A stretch of 64,000 nt of DNA, taken from positions 1,867,501 through 1,931,500 of the forward strand of contig JADLSH010000155.1 in assembly GCA_016169945.1 (NCBI GenBank), in the 5' to 3' direction. The notes beneath the pieces are model-generated. The model saw only the letters and a list, made by a program, of their open reading frames with translations. It did not search any database and was not told the origin of the DNA. The position numbers and the translations under genes are program-made. Within the stretch, counting starts at the first letter, position 1, and every line of letters starts with the position of its first letter. This stretch comes from Trachythela sp. YZ-2020. Its lineage: Eukaryota > Cnidaria > Anthozoa > Malacalcyonacea > Clavulariidae. Shown one piece after another: positions 31,765 to 44,821 of this stretch.

Positions 31765-33265
31765 TCTTTCAACAAACGTTTTTTGTGCTGACCAATTATT
31801 GCTCCATTGCTTTGGGCTGCTCTTTTGAGCTTTCGCTTTGTTAAAATCTACAGATGGTACGGAAATATAGCAAGTGGTTCCAGCGTTCTAATCTCAAGAA
31901 ATAAGGTCAGTTTATATGGTAAGTAAGTTTTAATCAAAGTTTCTCATTAATAGTTTAATTTTCTCGTTTCATATTGAGATATTTATTCGTTTAACTTGGC
32001 TGTATATATTGCTTGATTCTTAAATCGGACACTTTGAGACCATTACTCATTAGATGAATGTGCTCTGTGTATAAATTATACATCACCTAGAACTCTATCA
32101 TTAGACGAATAACAGTGTAACGACGATAAACTTAGTCGTGTTATATTCAGTTTAGTATAATAATTTCGCCTCGAATATCTTTGGCATTTACCTGTTGTAT
32201 GAATTGAAGGCCTATATGTCGGATTTTGAATTCAAGACCTAAAATTGTTGTTATCAGGCCTTGAGTCAAATGGGTGTGGTAGGTTTATAATAATTACTAT
32301 TAAAGACACAGGTAAAATATAACCAATCCTACATTTCCTGTACATATGAGACCTTTCCGTACCCTGAATTATTGAAAAATATCACACCCGTGAATATTCC
32401 GTGAAAACGCGCCAGAGCATGTGTCCAAGTTTGCAAATACAAGCGATACTAGATCTTGCCTGGAGAGATATTGAAAACGGTATTCCAATTTGGGAGAAAA
32501 CAAAGTTCGGCGGAAAACAAAGTAAAACCTAGAATTTTTGGGAGTTCTTATTGTGAGATGCAAACTCCGATCCGGTAGTGAGCTGCGAGTTGCCTGCCAC
32601 TTCCACAGGCCATGTTTACACACAAATTATGCAGGGCCTGCGGAATCGTTTCAAGCCAATCTAATTAATAGCAATTGTTTCACCCAATCACAATACAGCT
32701 TTCAGCCAAAATCGTATTTGATTGGTCAATTGTATCTAATTCCTTAGCAACTCATAGCAACCAAAAATGACTTGTATGACCTTCAATAAGCCTGCGTTAA
32801 ACCTGGTTTCTATTTAATTGGTCGTATAACTGTCGCGATCATTTAGTCATGTTCGACAATGTGAAATAGTCTGCATCTATCTTGTCGTTTGTGTGCTCTG
32901 TGCAAATCAATCTTCAATGATTGAGAGTTATATCGGCATTCCAACCGATGGGTTAAACTAGCAATCTTTAGATCCCAAATACACCTTTAACGTTAAGGTT
33001 TGTTTTTCATATTCACAACAGACAAGCGTACGTAGTTTGTGGCGTACGCAGGAGTTACTCCATGTGAATGACGGGACTGTACGCCATTTTGTAATTACAA
33101 GATTTGGCAGGTCCTCTAGAAAAATTGACCTTCTCATGAGGCATGATGGGCTGTGGAGGAAGCAGGCGAGTTGCTTCTTGCTGGGACTGGAAACGGGCTT
33201 CGTGCGAGAACTGGAAAACAAATAATGCAAGTATAAGTAATGCAAGTATTTAATGGGCAGTTTGT
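31765..33265. other. Gene-free stretch
   Basis: Nothing supported was seen. Several short frames (32369-32623 minus, 33037-33225 plus) show no domain. Confidence 0.5.
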
Positions 33266-33270
33266 ATCTG

Positions 33271-33360
33271 GGATGATGATGATGACTTTATTTAAACAGG
33301 TTAGCCCATTCGGAAACTAGGCTGGTATTAATAGGGGGACCTGTATGTAAAGTATATACA
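33271..33360 (-). mobile_element. 3' end of a retroposon
   Basis: On the minus strand a GC-richer stretch ends TTTAAATAAAGTCATCATCAT, a tail of the type that closes many invertebrate LINEs and SINEs. Confidence 0.45.
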
Positions 33361-33404
33361 GAATTTTATTTTTGTTTTTCGTCGGTTTTTAACTTCTCCG
33401 TAAT

Positions 33405-33530
33405 AACCTCCAATTTAAAAGCACGCGGTGGTATTTGATTTCTCCCGGGGAAATGCGGCGTTGAAGGTTATTACGGAAAAATAATAACCTAGTACCAGGT
33501 TATTACCGAAAAATAATAACCTGGGATAAC
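33405..33530. repeat. AATAACCT-type inverted and direct repeats
   Basis: AATAACCT or its complement occurs five times (CCGTAATAACCTCC, GAAGGTTATTACGG, AATAATAACCTAG, CAGGTTATTACCG, AATAATAACCTGG). It lies 190 bases downstream of the recombinase pseudogene and could be that element's terminal or binding region. Confidence 0.45.
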
Positions 33531-33719
33531 TTTACGTTAAAAATTAGCATAATTAACAAAACGCATTTAAATTAAGTATCTCAAACAAAATCACCCGCCC
33601 AAGCATACACAAAACTTCAATCAAATACATACAACTATTCTACGCACAAAGTAAAAATCAAGTTTGTCACGACAGGTTAAAGTTAATAGTAATATTATGA
33701 GGAGTTGTTTTCTTATCTG

Positions 33720-34540
33720 TTACTCATATCTTTTGGTACTCATATCTTCATGCAACTTCGTTTCCTCCTCTTTAACAGCTTCTTCAGGTTTGGTCTCCTT
33801 TACTTGAACTGCCATCTTTTTTGACGGTGTTGAATGTCCGTGCAATACGGATGAAACGCTCTCCTCAAGTTCTTTGCTTGTTCTTTTGTATGCTCGTACA
33901 GCCAAACTTCGATGTCCTTCAATAAAAGACGAAGTATAAGTCTCAAAAATTTCCAAAATATTAATCAGCATCCGAATGATTCGTCAAAACTGACTAACCT
34001 GTTTTTTCACATATTAGTTGTTCGTCAACTTTTGCGTCGTATAATCTTGTTGCCGCTGTAGCCCGTAAACTGTGGTTTGTTTTAAAACCAGTAATTCCTC
34101 CAGCGTCACAATGTCGCTTTACCGTACTTGATAACTTATTATGGCCCAACGGAACACCACAATACCAACAGTCAGGCTTGGGTTTTTTCAACGGGGTGAG
34201 GTAGAACGCGTCGTTATTTCTTTCTTTTGGACTATAACGAGAAAATTCATACATTACACATTGACAAGCGGTCTTAATTACATCAAAACGATAAAAAACT
34301 CTATAGTACAATCAAACAAAACAAGCTCTTACCAAAGGCTACAATATTTTTCGTATAAACGCACTATGCAACTTTCGGTTTAGTTTTTCTTTCTTTAAGC
34401 CCACTGGAGTTGGTTTTACTAACATCCTCGCTGTACTCAAGATATTTCTTTCCCTGATCATCGTACTTCAAAGCAATTTGCGAATGAAAATGCAAAGCAA
34501 TTTGTGTGAATTCATGCATGCACACAACAGTTAAAAATAA
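33720..34540 (-). pseudogene. Crypton-type (DUF3504) tyrosine recombinase, three exon pieces, frameshifted
   Basis: The upstream piece (about 34540-34335) encodes LKYDDQGKKYLEYSED and, after a one-base frameshift near 34372, RLYEKYCSL, ending at a GTAAGA donor. The middle piece (about 34230-33999) continues in phase with CPKERNNDAFYLTPL, GHNKLSSTVKRHC and NHSLRATAATRLYDA (catalytic His-x-x-Arg). The last piece (33916-33720, across an 82-base intron) has GHRS and RAYKRTS with the nucleophile Tyr. These are the blocks of CryptonA-derived recombinases related to the domesticated ZMYM/QRICH1 group. The 5' part of the gene is missing or unrecognised. It is a different recombinase lineage from the one at 27190-28849. 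Confidence 0.75.
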
Positions 34541-34684
34541 TTGATTTAAAAATCGTAATAACACAATTAAATTTTCAAATCCCTAATTGCTCTTTTTCAA
34601 AAACAAACTATGTATTAGCTTGAATTTCTAATGTAGAAACCTCCGAAAAACAAAAGAATAGGCTGTGGCAAGTATATAAACAAG

Positions 34685-34782
34685 TTAAAGCACTCGAGAG
34701 TCGGTTTTTATTTAACTGTAAAGACCTCGCGCTTCGCGCTCGGTCTTCACAGTTAAATAAAAACCTCTCCCTCGTGCTTTAA
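34685..34782. mobile_element. TTAA-flanked 90-bp hairpin MITE
   Basis: A near-perfect palindrome (AGCACTCGAGAG left; AGCACGAGGGAG inverted right; centre GCGCTTCGCGC) is bounded by TTAA on both sides (34685-34688 and 34779-34782). The TTAA target duplication is typical of piggyBac-type elements. Confidence 0.7.
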
Positions 34783-35070
34783 CCTTTATATAACAGTAAA
34801 TTATAGAAGTTGAACTATTAAAATAAATAAAGAGTAGATAATGTTAAATATACAATTAAAAACTAGGCTAAAAATTTAAAATGTTCATCAGTCAACTCTG
34901 TGGTATGAGTGACAAAAATGTCAAAGATACAAAATATTCCCGAATTTTATCCTTCAAACTATGGAAAGAATTTAGCATTTTTAATTTACCAGGAAAATCA
35001 TTAAATTGCCATTATCCATTATACCTAAATGTTCGTTTACCTAGTTCAAGTCTAGCTCTGCGAGTTCGAC

Positions 35071-35313
35071 TAACGCCTGTATTCTAAAAGCTCACTCACA
35101 CTCACACTCAAAGAGTGAAGGTTCAATCTGAGCTTTCCTTGAGTGTCAGTGCTGTTTTTGAATAGCTGGAGGGTTAGTGCCGTACGTTACTATGTGAGTA
35201 CTCACCCTCCAGCTGTTCAAAAACAGCATTGACACTCAAGGGAAGCTCAGATTGAACCTCCACTCTTTGAGTGTGAGTATGAGTGAGAGTGAGCTTTTAG
35301 AATAGAGGCGTAA
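35071..35313. mobile_element. Harbinger-like fold-back MITE (237 bp)
   Basis: The element spans 35074-35310. Its long inverted arms start CGCCTGTATTCTAAAAG and CGCCTCTATTCTAAAAG and extend about 100 bases. It is flanked by TAA on both sides, the usual 3-bp duplication of PIF/Harbinger elements. No coding capacity. Confidence 0.85.
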
Positions 35314-35674
35314 GGCTCAACTTAAAACCTATGTAATTAAACGGGGCCATTTGTTAAAACTAGTAATATTCAATTGAAGCATCGATCCTTTATGATCAAG
35401 AGGTTCCTTCCTTGGCTGCAATCATGCTTAATATCAAGCCTCTCTAAAACAGCTTGGTCTAATTAGTATTATATAAATTATATAGTCATTAAACCGAAAT
35501 TCTGCGGTAATCGCTAAGTATTTTCTTCCGTGATAGTCTCCTTATCAAGTGTTATTTCCTGATGCCTCTGAAGCTGATCTTCAGCTTCAAACACCATAGC
35601 TACAGTACTTCGTATATCATATATGATTCCCTTCTGCAAGATAATACATTGACTAGTAAACATAAAACCTTCCC

Positions 35675-36115
35675 TTGTTCCAGTCATCCGTACCTCCAAA
35701 CAAACTAGATCTTCTGCTAATAATGCCACCAAAGTTGTTATTCCGAAATGTAAGACAACACCCCCACAAAAGATCCTTCTTTATTCGAACAACGCGCATC
35801 TGGAACCTTCTTATTGATGAATTTAAATTCCACACTTGTAGCCTTTCTATATTTAAGACAATGATGTATAAAACATCGCTCCTATAAAACCATATATCCG
35901 AAGTGTAACTGTGTTCGTACTCTCACTGTTCCAATCTCGTGCTGCATGTAGAAATCTTAATGTTCTTATATTTTCACCGTTTACGGTCTATATGTTATCA
36001 TTGTATTTGTAATGTCTATGTTAATCTTACACGGCCGCAGTAAATGGTTTACGTTGTTGCGGACTCCCTGCCATTAACTGTATATATTTAAAAGCAAAGC
36101 TAATAAAATAATATT
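35675..36115 (+). pseudogene. LINE 3' end
   Basis: The last codons of a non-LTR ORF2 are recognisable (KRSFFIRTTRIWNLLIDEF, SLSIFKTMM, stop at 35885). An AT-rich 3' UTR follows and ends with an AATAAAATAAT-type tail at about 36103-36115. Confidence 0.65.
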
Positions 36116-36119
36116 CAAC

Positions 36120-37430
36120 AAATATGCTTATTTCCGGAATGCTAACCTTGAAAGATGTAAGATCATCATTTTCTGGAGTGAAGTTTAAATTTTTCAATCA
36201 ATTGGTGGACTTGTTTTCGTGGTTACTCTTAAAAAGACTTAAAAAGTGGAAAGTTTTGGAGACCGTTTGAGTTACTACGGAAATTAGTATCTTTCTTCAG
36301 CTCTCTTGAAATTTCCAAGTATCTAGCGTAACATGCAGCGTCCTTTCGAATTTCTTTATCAACTTATCTGAATTAATACACAACAACTCATAAAATTGTA
36401 AAGTACGGCCTCTTAATTTACGTTTTCCTCAGATGACTAGCAGTATTTCTAATTGATTCCTATTTTTGTGAAAATTCTCCAACGGAGAGAGTTTCGAAGC
36501 AGGATTAGAATAATTCAGACATAGGCTTTTCTCAAAAGGAAGAAGAAAATTCACTTTTTCATCCGCAGGCTTCATTTGTATTGTTAAGAGCCTAACCCGT
36601 TATTTTGGCCGATTTGCGCAGGCGTGTGGCCACCGGGGGAAGTGGGAGAGGGTGAGACACCCCGCCAATAATTCTAAATTTTCAGAAAAATTTGTTCAAA
36701 CAAGATTTTCTCCTGCCAAAAAATATTGAGGGAAAATGGGCTGAAACATAAAATTGTTTGTGGTCTATGGTCAGCAGTTATTATCTTTCGAGTACACTTG
36801 ACGTACTCTATAGTTTTATATAAGTATTGCAATCTCGATATCGCAGACCATTGGAGAGGTTTCAAACTCGTCTTCTGTGTGTTTCGATCAGTGGTTTGGA
36901 TGGAAATCAGTGGTTTAATTTGCCTCAACTACATATTTTTCATACATTTGTCTCGTATATTCAATATACATAAGTCAAAAACAAAGCGATAGAGCCATAA
37001 GAAATACGTACAACTTCCATGGGCTCCATCATTAAAGAATTAAAAAAAACAAAGATTTTTTAAGATATATTGAAAGACTACATATGTTGCAATCCCCAAT
37101 CGCGATTCTTTCGCAACGCCCATGGATTTACGTTTAATCGCGCCAAAAGTTTGAGGAATATAATTATTGAAGCGGAAAATTGGGGGGATCAGGGGTATCA
37201 TATTCTGCAAAATGTCAAAATTTTGAACGTAACGCTCATGCAGCTAACTTGGCTCTCGCGATTCGGCAATATACTTTTCTAAAAGATGTTGCATGAAGAC
37301 TTGAAAAAAACTTACAGATATTGCTTTTCACTTTAAGTTTAGTCCTTGCTTTAAACACTAGTACGTAAAAATGAATGATGCTTCCAAGTGCAAGTATCCT
37401 CCTCGCTGTCGTTTATAACGGCCATCATTC
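36120..37430. other. Gene-free stretch
   Basis: Nothing supported was seen. Confidence 0.5.
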
Positions 37431-37433
37431 AGC

Positions 37434-38254
37434 AATTATTGAATTCAGTTTACGCATGATATGAAGAATGATCAAGGCCGATGGTTTTGTTATCTGCCGA
37501 TGGTGAAAGGTGACGTGGATAATAGTGAGGCGGTTAAGAGCGAAATTTAGCTGGAATTGTTCATTTTGTGATAAAAGCACCATATTTGCAGGAAGTATAG
37601 ACTTTGATATGACAATAACTTTTAGATATGGAGGCATCTGAAAAATTAATTAAAGTCGCCGGCCTAAAATTTGGGTTCTTTTTCATTTTCCTCATTAAAC
37701 TCCTCTATTGTCGAAAAATATAAAATTGCAAGTTCACTTATAGCAAAAGTGATTACAGAATCAGAAAGCTTACAAAAAGTTATATTAAGACATGTAAGTG
37801 GTTACCATGATTTTTCAAATCCTTCTTGAGTTACAAGCTGTTAAATACGCGTTTTCAAGCTAGTACCCAGGCTTTTCGCGCGATTTCGTGGCATTTTTTC
37901 CATTTTGGAACAGCAATAACTCGAAATCGGTTGGGAAAATAAAGGTAACCGCTTAAGTTACCTATATATAGTTTTTTGCAAGCTTTCCAATGATTTAAGT
38001 CATTATTGCTTTGAATGAACTTGGAATGTCACGGTTTTACAAGTATAGGAGTTTAATGAGGAAAATGAAAAAGAACCCAAATTTTACGCCGGCGACTTTA
38101 ATTTTTCAGATGCCTCCATATCTAAAAGTTATTGTCATATCAAAGTCTATACTTCCTGCAAATATGGTGCTTTTATCACAAAATGAACAATTCTATAACG
38201 CAAACAGTGACCTTTAAAATTCTTCATATCATGCGTAAACCGAATTCAATAATT
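37434..38254. mobile_element. Fold-back element (821 bp)
   Basis: Arms of roughly 220-270 bases (AATTATTGAATTC...GCATGATATGAAGAAT left; inverted right) surround about 300 bases of unique sequence. The same peptide frame (MPPYLKVIVISKSILPAN) therefore appears on both strands. No clear target duplication was found. Confidence 0.8.
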
Positions 38255-39427
38255 AATAAAAGACATCCGCAGTATGCGTCACATGTGGGTGACAAATACT
38301 TTTCGCTATATATTTACACGAAATGCGTGCTCTTTCCTTTCAAAAATCTCAGAGCCTTTCGTCCTTGTTTTGGTTTCTATTTGGTCTATATTTATTAAAT
38401 TCCGCTTCCCTTAGTTAAGTCTGCGAACGGCCGAAGGCGACGCCATCTTGTTTCTGTTCTACATTGCATCAATAATCAGTATTACGTGATACGTGCGCGC
38501 GATATGATTTCGCAACTCCATATTTTGTCAGCCATTGAGTTGATATGACGACTGTTAGCTGTTGACTGTTAGCCAATCAGAAAACATGATTTTTTTTAAA
38601 TAACATGCGGTATCAGTTAATTATGTCAAATATACAAGAAAAAAGAAACCCAAAATCATATAATGATGGAAAGCATGCATGTTGCTTCTGATCATGGCTT
38701 GGTTTTAATATTTCCAAAACCAGGATACCTACGGTCATATTTAAAATGGCCTCTTCTTTATTTCTTAGGAAAGTTTGTTTTGTGTTCTAATCTATTCCGG
38801 AATATGCATAGTAAAACCATAAACATAATTATAACATTATACACATGATAAAATTTGAAATTATAAACTTGAACTTAAATTACCCATAATTGCAAAAGGT
38901 AATTTAACCCTAAAATTTGTTTTAATTAGTGTTTCCCTATACATACTTCTTAATTATAGAATATCTATACTTAAAGCTGTAGTCTTCTTGTCTCTGACGT
39001 CCATTATAATTGTTTTGAACAATGTAAATAACTCACAAAATTATATTGGAAATTCTAAAGATATTCTTAACGTCTTTACACAATCCTATAGCTATATGTT
39101 AGGAAAGTCTATAAATATTGATCTTAATTATTCTATATGGGAATTTTTGAACCTTCGAATCTGTAGATACTATACATTTGATGAACCAACCAAATAAACT
39201 AGCTATAATTATATTTAAAGTATTATACAATGGATTATTACATTTATACGTTCAATTGCCTTATTATATTTATTATTTATATTTAATTGATTTATTGGAC
39301 AAAGCCCAAACGGTAAGAGAGCGAACGGGACTCGAGGTCCCATGCGAGGCACTCCCCCGATTCAAACCATATAGATACTAAAATACATAACAGTACTTAA
39401 AATACATATACACGATAACAATACTCG
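38255..39427. other. Gene-free stretch
   Basis: AT-rich sequence with short frames only. The end (39300-39420) looks like the 3' part of a retroposon leading into an A-rich tail. Confidence 0.4.
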
Positions 39428-39512
39428 AAAAAAACAACAACAAAAAACAAAAACAAAACAAAACAAAAAAACCCAAAAAAAACACACAAAAAAAACAAAA
39501 AAAAAACATATG
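39428..39512. repeat. A/C-rich simple sequence
   Basis: Eighty-five bases of AAAAC, AACA and CACA units lie just before the large palindrome-array element, possibly a decayed poly(A) tail. Confidence 0.7.
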
Positions 39513-39562
39513 CCAATTGCTCGTTGAGCTGCACTAATTCAAACCGTAAGTCCACTCTAAAA

Positions 39563-39920
39563 ACAGGTGTGTTTAATTACACACCAAGGTGTGTTTAATG
39601 ACACACCAAGGTGTGTTTCATTACACACCAAGGTGTGTACGTTTTACACACCTTTCTACGCACTTTTGGAAAACACACCTTGGTGTGTTAGAAAACGCAC
39701 CTTGGTGTGTAAGAGAACACACCATGGTGGGTCACAAAACACACCAAGGTGTGTTATGGAACACACTTCCTTTTAGCACACCTTACTTTGATGACTGTAA
39801 GGTGTGTTAAGTTGCACACCTTTTGAATGAAAACACACCTTGGTGTGTTAGGCAACACACCTTTGACTTTTTATACAAACACACCTTGGTGTGTTACAGA
39901 ACACACCTCGCACGGATTTT
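39563..39920. repeat. Left array of ACACACC/GGTGTGT palindromes
   Basis: About thirteen palindromic units, mostly ACACACCAAGGTGTGT or AACACACCTTGGTGTGTT, with spacings of about 22-28 bases and variable 5-15-base spacers. The plus strand stays partly open by chance. Confidence 0.85.
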
Positions 39921-42900
39921 TTAAACAAAACACAGCATGGAATGAGAAAGGAAATGCCTTTTAAAGTGGCTCCCTACATTTTCTAAAAGAGATAGTAGAT
40001 TTTCTATTTAGATCCAATTTTTTTGAGAATTATTTTTGGTTTGAAAAACAAAGAGACTCGACTGACTTGAATACAACAGTGATCGAGTTAGCGAGTTGAT
40101 CGTTAACCATTGACTGCGGAACAGAGGGGGAGGGGAGGTGGGGAGGAGGGAGGGATTGCACCAATAATTTATCATACATATTTGTCATACACATAAGTTA
40201 AACATGTTATAATTTTTCACATCTATAAACAAGAAAACTAGAGAAAACATTATATACGCCAACTATGATAACTATAAAAGGCTTTCTAAAGCATTTTAAA
40301 CCCAACTGCTATCTTGAAACGTCATTATCACCATAGCAACGGCGGTAATAGATGTTTCTCGAAAAATTTCAAACCGTTTAGTATAAATATATATGTTAAT
40401 AACCTTCCTGATACCCGAAATCCACATGTATGCTATAATATTTCTACGAAAATATTGAAATATATCGGGCAATATATCGGTATGCTCAAGTTTGAGGGGC
40501 ATCTCAGCGACTATCTATCTATTTAAGAGCTCTATATGTAACACAAAATCTTAAACATTTGCTGGTGATTGAAGTTTTGTCACTCTATCAAAGAATGAAC
40601 GAAAAATGAATATTCCGCAATGCGCGCTGACTGACAGACTGGTGTCTAGTCTTCTTACTACGCGCGCAAAGGTTCTCGGGATAGAGTCATCACACCTCCA
40701 TATTTGAAATTTTTTATTTTTGTTCTGTTAGTCGAAATCGTGCTCGAAATTTTATATTTTTGACCCAAGATAAACTGGATTTTCAGAAGCAATACATCGG
40801 CGACTACTGAATAATATTCAGGTAAGGTTATTGTTATGTTTTATATGTAATAGAGCGATTTTGTTAGGAAATATTTGCAATCTTCGTTCGTGGATGTCAA
40901 GCATGTTGTGCCCGCTTAAAATTTGAATTTGCCGCGACAATATATGAATTAAAACGCTGAAAATAATACAGTTCCAACTTAAAATTACTTCAGCAAATGC
41001 TACTAAGAAAATCTTCACTTTTACTTGGGCTTTCAATGTTTATATTTACCAACTGTATATGACACATTGCCAGTTAAATACTCAGAGCCCATCTTGTCCT
41101 AGTATATAGCTTTATTTAAAGATTTAACCACTTCAAATATCAGCTACAACTTTCATATAAGATTTTAATATAATTATGTTGATACATATGCAGTGAAAAT
41201 GGAGAAAAAACTATTGTAAAAGTATTGCCTATTCTAAATATATTATTTGAGTTCAAGAGATTGCATCTGGCCTTGTCACCACTAACTGGTATACTGTCAA
41301 TCAGAGTCATGTATCTAAATTCTGCTGTATTTTGTAAGCTGAAATGTTTCATCGATACTAATAGGTCAGATTCGCATGACTTTTATATATTTTCACATGT
41401 CCGAAACCTGTCCAAGAATGTAAAATCACTGGGCCCATTATCACCGGGCCGAATGCCTGGTTGATATATTTTGATTGTGAGAAGTTTATGCACCAGTCAG
41501 TGTAAATCCATGATGCTAAGGTTTGACTGGGTAAAAAGACCAATCCCCATGGGTCCTGGCGGTCGACCCCAGCCTGGGGAAGCCACTGATACATGCATTT
41601 CCTAAGGGAAATAATGGCTGCGGTACAACATATCTATTTCTCACTCTACACTATGTGGTATCGACTAGTACTTCCTTCCCACATTCTAATGGGGCCAGAC
41701 AGAAGCAATGTGTGGATATGGATATGGAACTTATTGCCAGTGCTGGATACTTCTCAAAATATAGGGGGTGCGAACTTAGGTTGCCAACATATAACCATCC
41801 TTTTGTTGCTGCAAATCTCAATTCTTAAAACCATTTTCGCTAAATTTCAGGCAAATTTTACTGAAATTATAGCCTATCAAGGCTTTTGTGGTTGTAAATT
41901 CATTGATACAGCTTTGTTACACAGTTAACCAGCTATCATTCAAAGGCTTTGAGAAATTATTGGAGGGGGCGACTGCCCCCTTGGCCCCCCTAGTGTCTAC
42001 CACTGCTTATTGCAAAATACTTAAAATTGATTATGATTTTAGATATAACTGTAATTTAATCCAATAATAGTCGACTCTTATAGTATGCGTACCAGGGTTC
42101 ATTAATTAATGTTTTTGTGTCTGTGAGCAAAATTTATTACCTTTTGAAATGTGCTTGCAAATTAAAATACATCTTATATTTTTAGATTATATGAGTCCCC
42201 CTTACTGTCTGCCACTGCTTAATATTAGAGAATTCTATAATGTTCCTGCACAAATTGAAAAGGTAATAAATTTTGTACATATAATGTTAACGATGCCTGA
42301 CCGTTACCAATGTTGAGTGGTTGACCATTAAGGATGTGCCCTAATTCCCATCGTTAGTTTACTATGTTTAACACCACATGATTGTACTCTGCCACAGACC
42401 GCTGGATGTTGGTGGGTTAACCGAACTGTTTGCCCATGTCTCTTTTAACCCATTAAGACAATTTGCTCATTTCACCCTAGTGGCCCTACATTCCTATTTT
42501 ACTCTGTCTAAATGCCAGACGATTTTACTTGTTAAGGGAAAGAAAGAGTGTTGGATATGCATGGCTTAAATAGACATAATTATGAGACCTGTCTATTGGC
42601 ATTCAATATATACTCTATTATGTGTATTATATAAATGTCAAGCTGTCAGGTTGTCCTAATATATATGTTTACTTCTCTTGAGACAGATATTGTATATTTG
42701 GAGCTGGCTAAACAAGGTATATTTCTGTATGGTTCGCCTTGTCCTCAGGACTCAAAGATTAGAACAATGATATGTTACTGGAAGAGACAAAACAAATTAT
42801 ACAAGGATTGAATGAACTGCAGCAAGTTATGTGTGTTTGATGTTGGCCAATGTGACAATGTAAAAGGTATTCAGATCAGGGAAAACTTAGGGTTGCAGTC

Positions 42901-44129
42901 TTTTGACCATCACATGTCTACAAACTATGAGACGATTAATATCAGTATAGTATTCTAACTCTAATTAACTCCTCACTTACGGTTAACCTATTAAACCGCA
43001 ATGTGCCTTAATTCGCTATTATTCTCTGTCTAATACCAGTCAGTTTTTCAATCAATATGCAGCGACCTGTTCTAAACCAGGCTGTTTTATTCAGTGGGTT
43101 GTCTCACAACAAGGTAGATTATATATTCTGTCTCAGTGATGAAGCTAGAGATAGCAACTGGTTGTGCTATGCAAATTGTTGATTCTTTAATTATTGAAAC
43201 CTTCAGAAATGCATTGTCTTTAGCCTAGTATTTTAATGCATGCTTATTTGAATAGCAAGAGCAGTTTCCATGGCTTGCTTTGACAATGCTCTTTCTAACT
43301 CCAGACAATTTGAGTAATCAAAGGGAGTGTAGGAGACTGGGTAGACATTATGTACAGGTAATACCATAAGCAGCTATCTCTCTTGGATGAGAAAAACCTC
43401 TGGTCGCAATAGGGACTTACAAAAATAACAATTAGAATTTTTGTATTTTTATGCGGTGCAAAGATTTGATACAGTATGTAGTTAACTAATTCAAGGTTAT
43501 GGCGGTTGACTGAACATGTGTAAAACTACCTGAAAAATACAATAAGAAGTTCGACGTTTCAAGCAAAGGCCCTTTGTCTGGGCTTCTACTAACTTCCAGA
43601 CGAAGTTTTACACAACAGTCAACTGCCATATTTGCTATACTCTACCCACACTGGCACCACACGATCGAGATAATTCAAGGTTAACCGATTAATGTCCAAT
43701 GCATTTTAAAATAGTGTATTAATTTTTATTCTCCTAAGATTCTATTGTGGCCAGATGTTTTGCTTAATCCAAGCTAGCTTATAGCATGACATAATGTCCA
43801 GGCAGTCTACCAGTCTTCAGGTAGTTTTACAGAACAGTCAACTGCCGAGTATCCCACTCTCCTTATAATAACTCAAATAAAGGTTTCAATAATTGCATAG
43901 CATGGCTAGTTGCTAATGTCTAGCTTCACCACTGAGACAAAGTATATAATCTAGCTTGCTTTCTGCAGGACATTTGATGTTTGGCAAGTGCTATTTACTG
44001 CGGGATATTTAATGTTGTGCAAGTGCTCAGACCTCATATTCTATGTTGGATGTGTAATCGTATTCTAGTTGAGTAGTTGTCTTTTACACCAATATCTACA
44101 TTGACACCCACAATAATTTTTTTCCATAG
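39921..44129. other. Interior of the large TIR element, no gene supported
   Basis: Short open frames show no domain. At 43545-43680 lies one copy of a dispersed repeat that recurs at 50165-50285. Confidence 0.5.
43545..43680. repeat. Dispersed repeat with retroelement-end motif, copy 1
   Basis: The blocks GTTCGACGTTT, AAAGGCCCTTTG and CCCACACTGGCACC are shared in order with 50165-50285. The complement contains AAGGGCC...GAAACGTCGAA, similar to Penelope-like element termini. Confidence 0.5.
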
Positions 44130-44488
44130 CCCTCGTCAGCAATTGAGAGTATAGTCCAGGATAAATGGTCCAGTTTCGTACTGTGCACTGGGTGCCCGGA
44201 GGATGTAGACCAGTTAATGATTATTGGGGAGAACCAAGTGTTTGTTGAATGCCCTGGTACTGATGTGATCAACGCTCTGATAGACGTCATATCCGCGCAC
44301 TACCGTACGTTTTCAACGTTTCCTACCCAGATGGTATGGTTGTGGCCTTATCCTTTCTTCAGGAAATTGTGTTGCGATCAAGCGATAATGCATACAAAGG
44401 TACAAAGTACTCAGCATTAATGACTGAACTAAACAGTGGCATGTCAATAGCTGAAAACGAACTGTGGAACTATTCTGTTATGAATTAA
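44130..44488 (+). pseudogene. Decayed terminal exon of a transposon-associated gene
   Basis: A CTCGTCAG acceptor opens a frame with LCTGCPEDVDQL, VECPGTDVINALIDVISAHY. A one-base shift then gives YVFNVSYPDGMVVALSFLQE and a stop at about 44488. The pattern of Tyr-Val-Phe-Asn..Tyr-Pro then Phe-Leu-Gln-Glu recurs, from memory, in repetitive uncharacterised proteins of fish and invertebrates. No enzyme function can be claimed. Confidence 0.4.
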
Positions 44489-44821
44489 GCTAACTGTAAT
44501 CCTACAAAATAGTCTGTACATTATTTAATAGTCTTAACATTACTTTATAGTCTTAATAAATTATTTAACAATTATTGTAGTATTATGCTTTCTTATATAA
44601 TGGTAAAACTAGATTCAAAAATCATGGTTTCCACAGAGTAACTTTGAAAATACAATGCACTACACAATCTGGGAATGGGTATAACATTTGAATTATGTGT
44701 TTCAACCATCTTGCAATCATTGAAACATAGAATTAAGATGTCAACCATTTTCGATGTGTGCATTGTTTTGTATGCTCTTAAGCCCGATTCAATTTGTGTG
44801 TTCGAAGTTGTATTTTAGGAA

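Noticed and set aside
39567..39810. CRISPR-like appearance of the ACACACC/GGTGTGT array
   Set aside because: Units are palindromic with variable short spacers of 5-15 bases. The genome is animal, and the array matches a second array at an inverted element end, so it is a transposon subterminal repeat.
40081..40160. G-rich tract as a possible quadruplex regulator
   Set aside because: The tract is short and isolated, with no gene nearby to regulate.
41593..41928. 111-codon plus-strand frame
   Set aside because: No domain or splice context. It lies inside the non-coding interior of the large TIR element.
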